A DNA stretch of 64,000 bases, taken from Virgibacillus ndiopensis (lineage in GTDB: Bacteria; Bacillota; Bacilli; Bacillales; Amphibacillaceae). The notes under the pieces were generated by a model, which saw only the letters and a program-made list of their open reading frames with translations, did no database searches and was not told the DNA's origin. The stretch is from assembly GCF_900187325.1 (NCBI RefSeq), contig NZ_FZMZ01000006.1, positions 434,001-498,000 of the forward strand, read 5' to 3'. A program made the translations under genes and the position numbers. Below, one piece after another: positions 25,870 to 35,500 of the stretch (position 1 is its first letter; every line of letters starts with the position of its first letter).

Positions 25870-26766
25870 TTACTTTTTCAATACATCGTGTCCGCCAAAC
25901 TCATTCCGTAATGCAGCGACAACTTTACCTGAAAAAGTATCATCTTCAAGCGAACGATAACGCATCATCAATGAAAGTGCGATAACTGGTGCAGCAGCTT
26001 GTAAATCAAGAGCAGTTTCAACAGTCCATTTTCCTTCACCAGATGAATTCATCACACCACGTATATCATGAAGTTTTGCATCCTTTGAAAAGGCACTTTC
26101 AATCAGTTCCATAAGCCACGAACGAATAACGGATCCGTTATTCCAAACTTTAGCGACGCTTTCATAGTCGTAATCGAATTCACTTTTGTTTAAGATTTCA
26201 AAGCCTTCCGCAATGGATTGCATCATACCATATTCAATACCATTGTGAACCATTTTTAAAAAGTGTCCACTTCCGGTTTTTCCTGTGTAAAGATAACCAT
26301 TTTCTACGGTAACGTCTTTAAAAAGTTGCTCAATTTCAGAGAACTTTTCTTTGTCTCCACCGATCATTGTACAAGCACCATTTCTTGCCCCGTCTGTTCC
26401 ACCACTTGTGCCGCAATCAAAGAAATAAATTCCCTTTTCCTTTAAAGCATCACCTCGACGAAGTGTATCCTTGTAATTTGAATTACCGCCATCGATTAGC
26501 ATATCTTCAGCTTCAAGTAATGGAACTAATTCATTGATAACTGATTCCGTGATATCACCAGCTGGAACCATCAACCATACTGTTCTAGGCTTCGGAAGAC
26601 TTTTTACAAGGTCTTCTATGGAGTTTGAAAATGTAAAGTTATTATTGCTAACGCTTTCAGCAGTAGCTAAATTATTATCGTAACCAACGACTTCGTGGTC
26701 GTGGTCCATTAAGTTTAATGCTAAGTTTAGACCCATTTTTCCTAGGCCAACCATACCTATTCTCAT
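25870..26766 (-). CDS. 6-phosphogluconate dehydrogenase, short NAD-type (YqeC-like)
   Basis: Oxidative decarboxylation of 6-phosphogluconate to ribulose 5-phosphate. At 298 residues it is the short form lacking the C-terminal extension of ~470-residue Gnd. The Rossmann motif is 'GMVGLGKMG', and D30 ('VGYDNN') after the second strand predicts NAD+ rather than NADP+ preference. Catalytic K171 and N175 lie in 'GHFLKMVHNG'. GAGGAGG precedes ATG. It is the first gene of the aldonate cluster, where it would use the GntK product, and is divergent from the rpiR gene. Confidence 0.92.
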   Translation of the reverse strand: MRIGMVGLGKMGLNLALNLMDHDHEVVGYDNNLATAESVSNNNFTFSNSIEDLVKSLPKPRTVWLMVPAGDITESVINELVPLLEAEDMLIDGGNSNYKDTLRRGDALKEKGIYFFDCGTSGGTDGARNGACTMIGGDKEKFSEIEQLFKDVTVENGYLYTGKTGSGHFLKMVHNGIEYGMMQSIAEGFEILNKSEFDYDYESVAKVWNNGSVIRSWLMELIESAFSKDAKLHDIRGVMNSSGEGKWTVETALDLQAAAPVIALSLMMRYRSLEDDTFSGKVVAALRNEFGGHDVLKK

Positions 26767-26799
26767 GATGTCCTCCTCTTTATAGAAGAATATTTTTTC

Positions 26800-26822
26800 A
26801 TTTGATTATCATTATATCAAAT
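26800..26822. promoter_or_regulatory. Inverted-repeat operator overlapping the aldonate operon promoter
   Basis: Perfect 7-bp arms ATTTGAT and ATCAAAT separated by 9 bases. On the minus strand the spacer region contains TATAAT (26811-26816), and TTGTAA lies 16 bases upstream (26833-26838), which makes a good sigma-A promoter for gnd. An operator across the -10 box fits repression by the divergent RpiR regulator. Confidence 0.55.
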
Positions 26823-26905
26823 ATTTTTCCGTTTACAATGTTTTTAAAAGAATTTTTTTCATATATAATAAAGCTATAGACAATAAGTATAAGGGGAAAC
26901 TGCCA

Positions 26906-27760
26906 ATGGTTAACGAGAAGCAACACGGTTTAGCAAGCATCCGAAGTAATTACGGTAAATTTAGTACGAAAGAAAAGAAAATTGCTGATTACATTTTACA
27001 TAATCCCCAAAATATCATTCACCATACAATCAATCAGGTGTCAGATGACTTGGGAGTTGCGGAATCAACAGTGTTTCGATTTTGTCAGCGAATTGGCTTT
27101 AAAGGCTATCAAGCATTGAAAATTTCACTTGCCGCTGAGATTGTTACACCAATGAAAGATATTCATGAAAAAATTAACGAAGGGGATAGTATTGGGACCG
27201 TTTCTGAAAAAGTATTTCGGTCGAACATGAAAACAATCGAGGATACCTTGCACATTATAGATGCAAATGCAATTGAACAAGCGGTTGAGATGATATTAGG
27301 GGCTGAAAAAGTTGAATTTTATGGAAATGGTGGGTCGGCCCTTGTCGCATTAGATGCCTTCCATAAATTTATTCGCAGTGGTATTCAAGTAAATTCTAAT
27401 CTTGATTCCCACATGCAGCTTATGTCTGCATCTCAATTAACAGATGAAGATGTTGCAGTATTGATTTCGCACTCTGGCTCTACAAAAGACATGCTGGACG
27501 TTTTGCAGGTTTTAAAAGAAAAAGGTGTTAAGACAATCGCCATAACAAATTTCGCGAAGTCACCTTTGACAAAGGAAGCAGATATTTCATTATATACGAT
27601 CGCGGAAGAAACAGATTTCCGTTCAGAGGCACTATCATCAAGGATCGGACAACTAAGTATTATTGACGCATTGTATACAAATGTCATGATCGCTAGAAAA
27701 GAGAATGGGAAAGAGGCATTACAAAATATGCGGAAGGCTATTTCGTTGAAGCGTTTGTAA
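26906..27760 (+). CDS. RpiR-family transcriptional regulator (HTH + SIS domain)
   Basis: Cytosolic 284-residue regulator. An N-terminal HTH_6 domain (about 1-77, 'NQVSDDLGVAESTVFRFCQRIGFKGYQALK') is joined to a C-terminal SIS sugar-phosphate-binding domain (about 125-255, 'FYGNGGSALVALDAFHKF', 'ISHSGSTKDMLDVL'). AAGGGG precedes ATG. Its position divergent from gnd points to control of the aldonate cluster, with 6-phosphogluconate or a keto-deoxy-phosphate as a likely effector. This role is inferred from context. Confidence 0.92.
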   Translation: MVNEKQHGLASIRSNYGKFSTKEKKIADYILHNPQNIIHHTINQVSDDLGVAESTVFRFCQRIGFKGYQALKISLAAEIVTPMKDIHEKINEGDSIGTVSEKVFRSNMKTIEDTLHIIDANAIEQAVEMILGAEKVEFYGNGGSALVALDAFHKFIRSGIQVNSNLDSHMQLMSASQLTDEDVAVLISHSGSTKDMLDVLQVLKEKGVKTIAITNFAKSPLTKEADISLYTIAEETDFRSEALSSRIGQLSIIDALYTNVMIARKENGKEALQNMRKAISLKRL

Positions 27761-27796
27761 ATAATGCGAACGCTTGCTCCTTTTGTTAGAGGTGGA

Positions 27797-27805
27797 TGTT
27801 ATAAT
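27797..27805 (+). promoter_or_regulatory. Extended -10 promoter of decayed toxin locus
   Basis: TGTTATAAT, a strong extended -10 with the same spacing to the shared leader (GATAATGTTCTTTTAGGG) as at 19475-19483. Confidence 0.5.
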
Positions 27806-27864
27806 GAGCAAAGATAATGTTCTTTTAGGGTCGGTCGGCTAATCCTTTTTTGAATAAGGGGGTG

Positions 27865-27945
27865 ATGCCAATGAATATGTATGAAATGTTGATGGTGTTA
27901 TTTAATTTTGGCACCTTATTGATTGCATTGCTAGTTTGGTCATGA
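27865..27945 (+). pseudogene. Decayed holin-like type I toxin, truncated copy
   Basis: Encodes 26 residues starting MPMNMYEMLMVLFNFGTLLIALLVWS, clearly paralogous to the toxin at 19543-19644 with the same AAGGGGGTGATGCC start context. A one-base loss near 27938 brings a stop before the basic tail; in another frame the tail MIMIN-K is still readable. The downstream antitoxin/terminator region is absent, replaced by a repeat at 27956-28007. Toxicity of the shortened peptide is doubtful. Confidence 0.65.
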
Positions 27946-27955
27946 TAATGATCAA

Positions 27956-28007
27956 TAAAGTGAAACTTCATTCAGTGGGGGGTACTGCCCGTTAAGGCGG
28001 GATAAAA
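27956..28007. repeat. Interspersed repeat, short form
   Basis: TAAAGTGAAACTTCATTCAG, GGGGGG, TACTGCCCGTTAAGGCGGGAT and AAAA, i.e. the two ends of the 14984-15140 element joined without its interior and in the opposite orientation. The last base shared with the toxin locus 19543 copy is the AATAAA before it, so the repeat marks the breakpoint. Confidence 0.65.
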
Positions 28008-28128
28008 AAAAGACCCAAAAACTTCTTAAATATACTAACTGTAGTCTATTTAAATCAAATATACCATTCCAATTTATTCTACACTCATGTATAATATATT
28101 TCGAGTATCGAAGGAAAGGGCGTCTTGC

Positions 28129-29322
28129 ATGAGTACACAATCAAATACGCAACAAGCAACTAATCCAGATAAAATTTGGACGCGCGATTTTGTCCTTGTT
28201 TGTCTGGCTAATTTTTTTATATTTCTTGGGTTTCAAATGACATTGCCAACCCTTCCGCTTTTCGTAGAGGAATTGGGTGGAAGTGATCAATTAATCGGTA
28301 TAATTGTAGGTATTTTTACGTTTTCTGCATTATTACTTAGACCATATGCGGGTCATTCTTTAGAATCAAAAGGTAGACAATTTGTTTATATGGTTGGGCT
28401 TGCGATTTTTGTAGTGTCTGTTGGGTCCTTTGCGTTCATTACAAGTATTGTCTTTTTATTTATCATGCGTGTGGTTCAAGGTGTTGGTTGGGGGTTTTCA
28501 ACTACGGCAACTGGAACAATCGCAACGGACATCATCCCCCCTAAACGCCGTGGAGAGGGAATGGGCTATTTCGGTTTATCTGGTAATCTGGCACTAGCGT
28601 TTGGTCCCACACTGGGGTTAACACTTGTTGGTGTGATTTCCTTTACACAACTCTTTTTAATTTGTGGCGCACTAGGATTTGTGGCATTTCTGCTATCGAC
28701 AAAAATTCGTTATAAAAAAGTGGAACAATCACCGAATAAAACGGTCTCCGTTAAATTCGATATTTTTGAAAAAACTGCTTTACAGCCAGCAGTATTGTTG
28801 TTTTTTATTACCGTAACGTTCGGTGGGATAGCTTCATTTCTTCCATTGTATGCAGCTGAAAAGGGTATCAATGGAATTGAACTATATTTCCTTGTATACG
28901 CGTTATTTTTGATGATTTCTAGAACGTTTGCCGGAAAGATTTATGATATGAAGGGTCATCAGTACGTATTTCTTCCAGGTACGGTTGCAATCTTTATCGC
29001 GATGATTTTGCTATCCTGGTTACCAAATATGTTTGTTATGCTTGTTGCTGCTGCGTTGTATGGACTTGGATTTGGTAGTGTACAGCCAGCATTACAAGCG
29101 TGGTCAGTTGATAAAGCGCCAGACAATCGAAAAGGGATGGCAAATGCAACGTTCTTTTCATTTTTTGATTTAGGTGTCGGTGTTGGAGCTATTGCGTTTG
29201 GCCAGCTAGCATTTATGTTTGATTACAGTGTGATTTACGCAACAGCAGCTGGATCTGTAATGGTATCGATTTTATTGTATTTGATCCTATTAGTAAAAGC
29301 TCGAAAAAGTGTACATGCATAA
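28129..29322 (+). CDS. MFS efflux transporter, 12 TM
   Basis: A 397-residue major-facilitator protein with 12 membrane segments. Between segments 2 and 3 is 'RPYAGHSLESKGRQ', a degenerate form of the MFS loop motif; segment 4 has 'IMRVVQGVGWGFSTTATGTIATDIIPPKRRGEGMGYFG', similar to the drug/arabinose-efflux group (YwoG-like). AAGGAAAGGG lies 8 bases before the ATG at 28129; the upstream in-frame extension is unlikely. It stands alone, followed by a repeat/terminator element. Substrate unknown. Confidence 0.85.
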   Translation: MSTQSNTQQATNPDKIWTRDFVLVCLANFFIFLGFQMTLPTLPLFVEELGGSDQLIGIIVGIFTFSALLLRPYAGHSLESKGRQFVYMVGLAIFVVSVGSFAFITSIVFLFIMRVVQGVGWGFSTTATGTIATDIIPPKRRGEGMGYFGLSGNLALAFGPTLGLTLVGVISFTQLFLICGALGFVAFLLSTKIRYKKVEQSPNKTVSVKFDIFEKTALQPAVLLFFITVTFGGIASFLPLYAAEKGINGIELYFLVYALFLMISRTFAGKIYDMKGHQYVFLPGTVAIFIAMILLSWLPNMFVMLVAAALYGLGFGSVQPALQAWSVDKAPDNRKGMANATFFSFFDLGVGVGAIAFGQLAFMFDYSVIYATAAGSVMVSILLYLILLVKARKSVHA

Positions 29323-29333
29323 GAGAAGAAAAA

Positions 29334-29578
29334 GAGGCAGGGACAAAAGTAAAATAATCAATTCTAAATACGAACAATGTACAATTTAGCGGAGGAAATA
29401 TACGTAGAACCCAGCGGGAGGAAAGGCATCGGTGATACCCCGAAGTGCGTTAGCACAAGGAGGCTCACCAGCCGCCCGCGGAAAGCGAAGTATATTTCCG
29501 AAGCAAGTTAGTTGCACCAACTATAATTTCATAGTTGTTCGGATTTTTCTTTGATAAAACACTTATGTCCCAACCTCT
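29334..29578. repeat. Repeat element copy A with inverted ends
   Basis: The outer arms GAGGCAGGGACA (29334) and TGTCCCAACCTC (to 29578) are inverted and could fold and act as a bidirectional terminator. The inner ~110-bp core starts GGAAATATAC (29394) and ends GTATATTTCC (29499), with conserved GCGGGAGGAAAGGCAT, AGGAGGCTCACCAGCC and GCCCGCGGAAAGCGAAG blocks. Related copies are at 38460, 38643 and 50574. Confidence 0.75.
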
Positions 29579-29585
29579 TTTTCAA

Positions 29586-31442
29586 TTACACCTCTTTAGG
29601 CAACACAATCCGTTTATACATTTGCACCGTAACCCAATAATAAATACCATAGATTATGATGAAAATGCTGATTGGTATCCAAATTTTCGTATATGGTTCA
29701 ATAATAATGAACGAAAACATTTGCATACCCACAATTACGTGGACGAGTCCGACCAATGCTGGGAATAAGAAAAGTAAGAATAATTCCCGGTAAATGGATT
29801 TAACCAGTAACGATTTTCTGACACCTATTTTTCGCAACATACTGTAACGGTGTGTGTCTGCGGCAGCGCTTGATAGCAGTTTGAACATTAATACACTTGC
29901 CATCATCATTAAAAATGCTACTCCCAGGAAGAATCCCATAAATATTGTTCCGCTTGCTACTGCTTTGAATGCTACATAATTGCTGTATTTAGTGCCTATA
30001 TTTTCAACCGTTTCTTCTCGATACGTTTCGGCAAGCTTAAGCTGATTAGTATTGATTGTTTTCAGTTGTGGGAGATAATCTGTGAAATCGTCAACAGTTG
30101 CTAAAATAACTTGTTGTTCAGTAGCATCAATTTCTTGATATCCAGCAGACCCATAAACATAAACATCTTTTGCTCCGAATTGCTGATAGCTGGCATTGAT
30201 TTCCATGCTAATTGCAGTAGTCCAAAATTCTGGTAAGCTAGCTATATTATCATTTTGACCTAACACATATTTATCTTTAGGTAAGGCCTGTGAAACACGA
30301 GTAGTTTCTGGTAATTCAAATGTCTCCTTAGAATACTTAATTAACGGTGGATTGTCTGTTAAATCCTTTTTAAGGAAATAAATCCCTTGATCATCTATCT
30401 TGTAATGATAAACATTTTTTTCTGTGACATTCATTTCTGCTAATGCCTCGGTATCTTCCTTACTTGGCTGGTGAATGATTACATCGTTAGCATGAAACGC
30501 TGATGCTTGCTTTTCGATATTATGATAGAAAGATATTCCTGCTGTCATTGCACCTAGTCCTAATGCAACTAGCATCGCGACTGTTCCAAGTACCTTCGTT
30601 AAATTCAGCATTCGAAAACGTAATTGACCAAGTGTGAATGAGTTAATCCCTTTTTCATTAAGGGTACGGTTTTGCTTTAGCTTTTTCACAAAATAAGGAA
30701 GGAACGCGATAAATATTAAATACGTTCCGATAATAATTGTTACAGCAGCTAAAATTACTCCAGCCTGCATTAATTTGGCTATGTTAATCATGGCATAATA
30801 TCCAATTCCAATTAATATGATGGCAAACAGAACACCAAAAAACGTTTTGCTGCCTTTTGTTTTTACGAAATCCTGTTTTTGTTCAGCATGAAGTAAGGAA
30901 AGTACGCTTTTTCGGCTGATTTTCCAAGCATTTACAATGGAAGTCAATAAAAATAAAATGACATAAAATATCACCGTTGTAATAATGGAAGAAAGGTAGA
31001 AAGCCTGGAATCCTTCTCCATTAAAATCCAATTGCCACATGAAAAGCTCGGCAATGCCTTTCGCTAATCCGAACCCAACAATGAGACCAACTAGCAACGA
31101 AATAAGGCCAATAAAAAAGGTTTCAAAGAACATGAGCTGTGTGATTTTATGCTTTTTAGCACCTAGGGTCATGTACATACCCATTTCCTTTTGCCGTAAT
31201 GTAAGCATAAACGAGGTTGCATAAAATATATAAAATATTGTAATGGCTCCTAAGATAAACGTTCCGACATGAAAGACGAATACAATTGAGCTAATCATCC
31301 CATTTGCTTCAATAAAAGTTTTATTTTGTGCGAGTGTTTCAAACATATAGAAAATTGCTATGGAAATCGTTAGACCGAACAATAGAACGAGATAATCTTT
31401 AAATCGTTTACGCATGCTTGAAAAAGATAATTTTAATAACAT
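29586..31442 (-). CDS. BceB-type ABC transporter permease (FtsX domains)
   Basis: A 618-residue permease with ten predicted membrane segments and a ~200-residue extracytoplasmic domain between segments 7 and 8 (about residues 310-510), the hallmark of BceB/peptide-resistance permeases. Two FtsX-like blocks are visible ('LRQKEMGMYMTLGAKKHKI' near 80-100 and 'HRYSMLRKIGVRKSLL' near 545-560). It follows the ATPase gene by 15 bases. These transporters remove or sense cell-wall-active peptides such as bacitracin and lantibiotics. No BceR/BceS-type two-component genes are adjacent. Confidence 0.9.
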   Translation of the reverse strand: MLLKLSFSSMRKRFKDYLVLLFGLTISIAIFYMFETLAQNKTFIEANGMISSIVFVFHVGTFILGAITIFYIFYATSFMLTLRQKEMGMYMTLGAKKHKITQLMFFETFFIGLISLLVGLIVGFGLAKGIAELFMWQLDFNGEGFQAFYLSSIITTVIFYVILFLLTSIVNAWKISRKSVLSLLHAEQKQDFVKTKGSKTFFGVLFAIILIGIGYYAMINIAKLMQAGVILAAVTIIIGTYLIFIAFLPYFVKKLKQNRTLNEKGINSFTLGQLRFRMLNLTKVLGTVAMLVALGLGAMTAGISFYHNIEKQASAFHANDVIIHQPSKEDTEALAEMNVTEKNVYHYKIDDQGIYFLKKDLTDNPPLIKYSKETFELPETTRVSQALPKDKYVLGQNDNIASLPEFWTTAISMEINASYQQFGAKDVYVYGSAGYQEIDATEQQVILATVDDFTDYLPQLKTINTNQLKLAETYREETVENIGTKYSNYVAFKAVASGTIFMGFFLGVAFLMMMASVLMFKLLSSAAADTHRYSMLRKIGVRKSLLVKSIYRELFLLFLFPALVGLVHVIVGMQMFSFIIIEPYTKIWIPISIFIIIYGIYYWVTVQMYKRIVLPKEV

Positions 31443-31457
31443 ATGAATTCCTCCTTT

Positions 31458-32213
31458 CTACTCTGCAAAATCTGCCAATACATCAAGAATTTGATGGTGG
31501 AATTCGCTTCTTGAACCATTACGATGAATTTCTTTATATAAGGCACCATCATGGATAAACAAAATACGTTCACAATAGCTTGCACTTAGTGGATCATGTG
31601 TCACCATCATAATAGATACATCATGATTTTCGTTTAAATGTACCATTGCTTCCATCAAACTTTTTGCACTCTTGGAATCAAGCGCACCGGTCGGTTCATC
31701 TGCTAAAATAATTGCTGGTTCATGAACCAATGCTCTAGCTGCAGCGGCACGTTGTTTTTGTCCACCTGAAACGGTAACAGGATATTTTTCTAAAATAGTT
31801 TCGATTCCAAGTTTCTTTGCTACTTCAACAACACTTGGTTTAATTTTTCGTGATGGAACCCCTTGTAATGATAACGGTAAGGCGATATTTTCATAGATTG
31901 TTAGGTTCTCCAGCAAGTTAAAGTCCTGAAATATAAAGCCTAGTTGCTCAGAACGAAAGTCGGCTAATTGTCTTTGTTTCATTGACGTAATGTTTGTACC
32001 CGCAATTTCGATTGTTCCATCTGTTGGTTTGTCCAATGTCGATATCACATTTAATAGTGTGGTTTTACCGGCTCCAGACGGCCCCATAATCCCAACAAAT
32101 TCACCAGCTTTAATATCAAAAGTAACGCCATTTAGTGCGTGGTATTGGTTTTCAGATCGTTTTCCAAATACTTTATGAATGTCTTTAACATTTACGACAG
32201 TTTGATTCATCAT
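31458..32213 (-). CDS. BceA-type ABC transporter ATP-binding protein
   Basis: ATPase of ~251 residues in the MacB/LolD/BceA branch: Walker A 'GPSGAGKTT', Q-loop 'FIFQDFNLL', signature 'VSGGQKQRAAAARAL', Walker B 'IILADEPTGALDS', switch 'MMVTHD'. GGAGG with ATGs at 32213 and 32210 gives 5 or 8 bases spacing. It forms an operon with the permease below. A TTACA-N4-TGTAA palindrome 77 bases upstream is the BceR-type operator pattern. Confidence 0.92.
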   Translation of the reverse strand: MMNQTVVNVKDIHKVFGKRSENQYHALNGVTFDIKAGEFVGIMGPSGAGKTTLLNVISTLDKPTDGTIEIAGTNITSMKQRQLADFRSEQLGFIFQDFNLLENLTIYENIALPLSLQGVPSRKIKPSVVEVAKKLGIETILEKYPVTVSGGQKQRAAAARALVHEPAIILADEPTGALDSKSAKSLMEAMVHLNENHDVSIMMVTHDPLSASYCERILFIHDGALYKEIHRNGSRSEFHHQILDVLADFAE

Positions 32214-32289
32214 GAATACCTCCAATTTCTAATCTATTGCTAGTGTACCCTCTTCAGCATCAATCTAGTATTTGTTTACCTTTCAGTAT

Positions 32290-32307
32290 CCTTACAGTTT
32301 TGTAAGG
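32290..32307. promoter_or_regulatory. BceR-type response-regulator binding site
   Basis: CCTTACA-GTTT-TGTAAGG: perfect 7-bp inverted arms with a 4-base spacer, containing TTACA-N4-TGTAA, the pattern described for regulators of Bce-type transporters in Firmicutes. It lies upstream of the bceA-type gene. Confidence 0.6.
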
Positions 32308-32597
32308 TTAGAAAAAGCGTTATTATTCATGATAACTAGTATATTTTACAGTGTATTTTCCAATCCTATTAAAATGAAGGTTGTTTTCTGCTATGGAGAC
32401 CGCAGTTGATATTTATTTTGCTTTTCTCGCAGGAGATTACGTATATTGTCAACTAATCACAGCATAATCAATACATGATAAAATAGTTGAATACAACAAT
32501 TACTTAGCATACAGCCTAAAGGAATATAGTTTAAAAAGATGCTAGACTCGTTTAAAATAGAAGAAATAGAGAAGATAGAAGGTAGGGTTTAAGTATT

Positions 32598-35500
32598 TTG
32601 AAAAGCATTCGTGATGCAAATCTAAAAAAATTGTTTCCATCTATCGTATATAAACGTGGGTTAGACTATTACAAGGATGGTCGAGTTAGCGATCTCCTAT
32701 ATGATATAAATTACAATGTTTGGACGGCTACTGTTCATGGTTCGGAAAGTTATTTTGTAGAAATTAATATGAAGGATTTATCAAAAGGGACCATTGATGC
32801 ATATTGTGATTGTCCTGCTTTTGACACGTATCGTTCGTGTAAGCATATTGTTGCTACACTAATTGGAATTGCGAGAAAGGAACAAGAAGATTATCCGATT
32901 GATACCGCCTTTGACTATCAAACTACGAAACGATTAATTGATTCCATGACAGCTATTGGGCAGCACCAGGATACAACCGAAATTTTACCGCAAAAAATAC
33001 CAATGCATGTTGAATATTATTGCAAATGGTCATATGATCGGAAATTATTAATTGAGTTGAAAACCGGTGAAAAAAGATGTTTTGTTGTAAAGGATGCACA
33101 TTCTTTTTTAAAGGATGTACTAACAGGACAAGAGCATTACTTTACGAAAACCTTCACTTATAGTCCGGATAATCATTATTTTTTAAAGCAGGATATTGAT
33201 GTTTTTGAACTGTTATATTCCATTCTTCAAAATGAGCAGATATACCATGATCAGATTTTAACTCATTTTCGAGGCCAATTTTCCGAAGATCGAGCAATTG
33301 TCATTCCGCCACTACTAGTTAAAACGTTGTTAGAGAAGTTAGTCTCACGTGATTTTACGGTAGAATCGGAAGGGAAAAGCTTTAATAAGGTTGACATTGT
33401 CGATGACAGCTTGCCATACCAATTTGCCTTAACGAAAAATGAGAAGAATGAACTTGTTTTAACAAATGAAATGATTTCGATGGTTTATTTCCAATCCTAT
33501 CGCATGTTATTTTCGTTAGGCACATTCTATTTTCCAACAAAGGAACAAATTCCGATTATCGAACAAATTAGTCAACTAGGGATGGAAAGTAAGCAATTGC
33601 CTATCTCAGATAAACAAGCAGATGTGTTCATTTCAGAAGTGCTTCCTTCCTTAAAAAAAGTCGGCGATGTACAAATATCAGAGAAAGTGGCAGCTGAAAT
33701 TATTCAAGTATCTTTGCAGGCAAAACTTTATCTTGATGTCAAAGCTGATTGGATTGTTGGTAGATTAGAGTATCATTATGGTGATTACCAGATTGATCCA
33801 TTTAACGGAAGGGAAAAGGATGATGTCATCATTATTCGTGATGTTGCCAAAGAGCAGCAAATAATGCGGTTAATTGAGCATGCAAATTTTCATTATAATG
33901 GGAAGGATTTATATATCGAAGCGGATGAGGATGAGCTATATGAGTTTTTAAATGATACGTTACCGCTATTGGATTCCTATGTTGAGTTATTTCTAACATC
34001 AGAAATTCGCAGCTTTATTGTAGAAAATGAACCGATTCCGTCAACAAGCGTACGATTAGAGTCATCGTCTAATTTGTTAGAAATTGGCTTTAATATCGAT
34101 GGTATTGCTGATTCAGAAATCAATCAGGTGCTTAACGCGGTTATGGAAAGGAAGCGGTATTACCGATTGCAAAGTGGTGCGCTTCTTTCATTAGAAGGTG
34201 AAGAGTTTACTTCCATCAAGCAATTTTTCCATGACTTAGATATTGCGAAATCTGACATGAATGATGGAAATGTACAAATGCCAGTTTATCGTGGAGCGCA
34301 AATCGATGAGTTAATAGATACGAAGAAAGAATACGATCCTTCGTTTCGAAAGCTTCTACATCAATTAAAATCGCCAGAGGAACAGGTCTATCCATTACCA
34401 GATGGGCTAAACGCAACACTAAGGAATTATCAAAAGACCGGGTACCAATGGTTTAAGTCATTGAGTGCTTATCATTTAGGTGGTATTTTGGCTGATGACA
34501 TGGGACTAGGGAAAACGTTACAGTCCATTGCCTACATGCTTTCTGAACAAAATGATAAACCGCACTTAATCGTTGCACCATCATCAGTTTTATATAATTG
34601 GAAAAATGAATGTGAAAAATTTGCGCCAAATTTACAGGTGGCAATTCTAACGGGAACACCATTAGAAAGGCAGGAGAAAATTCGAGAATTGACAGATATG
34701 GATGTTTGGATCACATCATATGCGACATTACGACAGGATATTGAACTATATGATGGTTTGGTGTTTCATACATTGATCTTAGATGAGGCGCAGTATATTA
34801 AAAACTATGCAACGAAAACTTCTCGAGCGATACGTGAGATCAAAGCCGAAAAGCGGTTTGCATTAAGTGGGACACCTATTGAAAATTCGATTGATGAATT
34901 ATGGGCAATTTTTCAGGTGATTTTGCCTGGACTTATGCCTGATCAACGAAATTTTAGGCAATTAGCACATGAAAAAATAGCGGCATTGACAAAGCCTTTT
35001 ATTTTACGCCGTATCAAACAGGATGTATTAAAAGAGCTTCCGGATAAGATTGAATCCGTTCACGTATCTGAATTAACAAAATCGCAAAAGGAATTGTATG
35101 TAGGATATTTACGTGAATTACAGCAGGAAGCGGCGCAATCGATGAAGGATAGTGAGTTTAATAAAAACAGGATGAAGATTTTGGCCGGCTTGACAAGGCT
35201 GCGGCAAATTTGTTGTCATCCGTCATTGTTCATTGAGAATTATGAGGGTAAGTCTGGCAAATTAGAACAGCTATTAGAAACTGTTCGTAATGCTGTTGAA
35301 AGTGGTAAACGAATGTTGATCTTTTCTCAATTTACAAGCATGCACGAGATTATAATTAGCAAACTTGAGGAAGAGGGTATTGATTATTTCTATTTAAATG
35401 GTTCAACACCTTCACAGGAACGTGTGCAAATGAGTGAACGATTTAACAATGGTGAGAAAAGTGTATTCCTTATTTCACTTAGAGCAGGTGGTACAGGACT

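Noticed and set aside
27766-27781. cre-like site (ATGCGAACGCTTGCT) after the rpiR gene
   Set aside because: Two mismatches at constrained positions and no suitably placed catabolic promoter.
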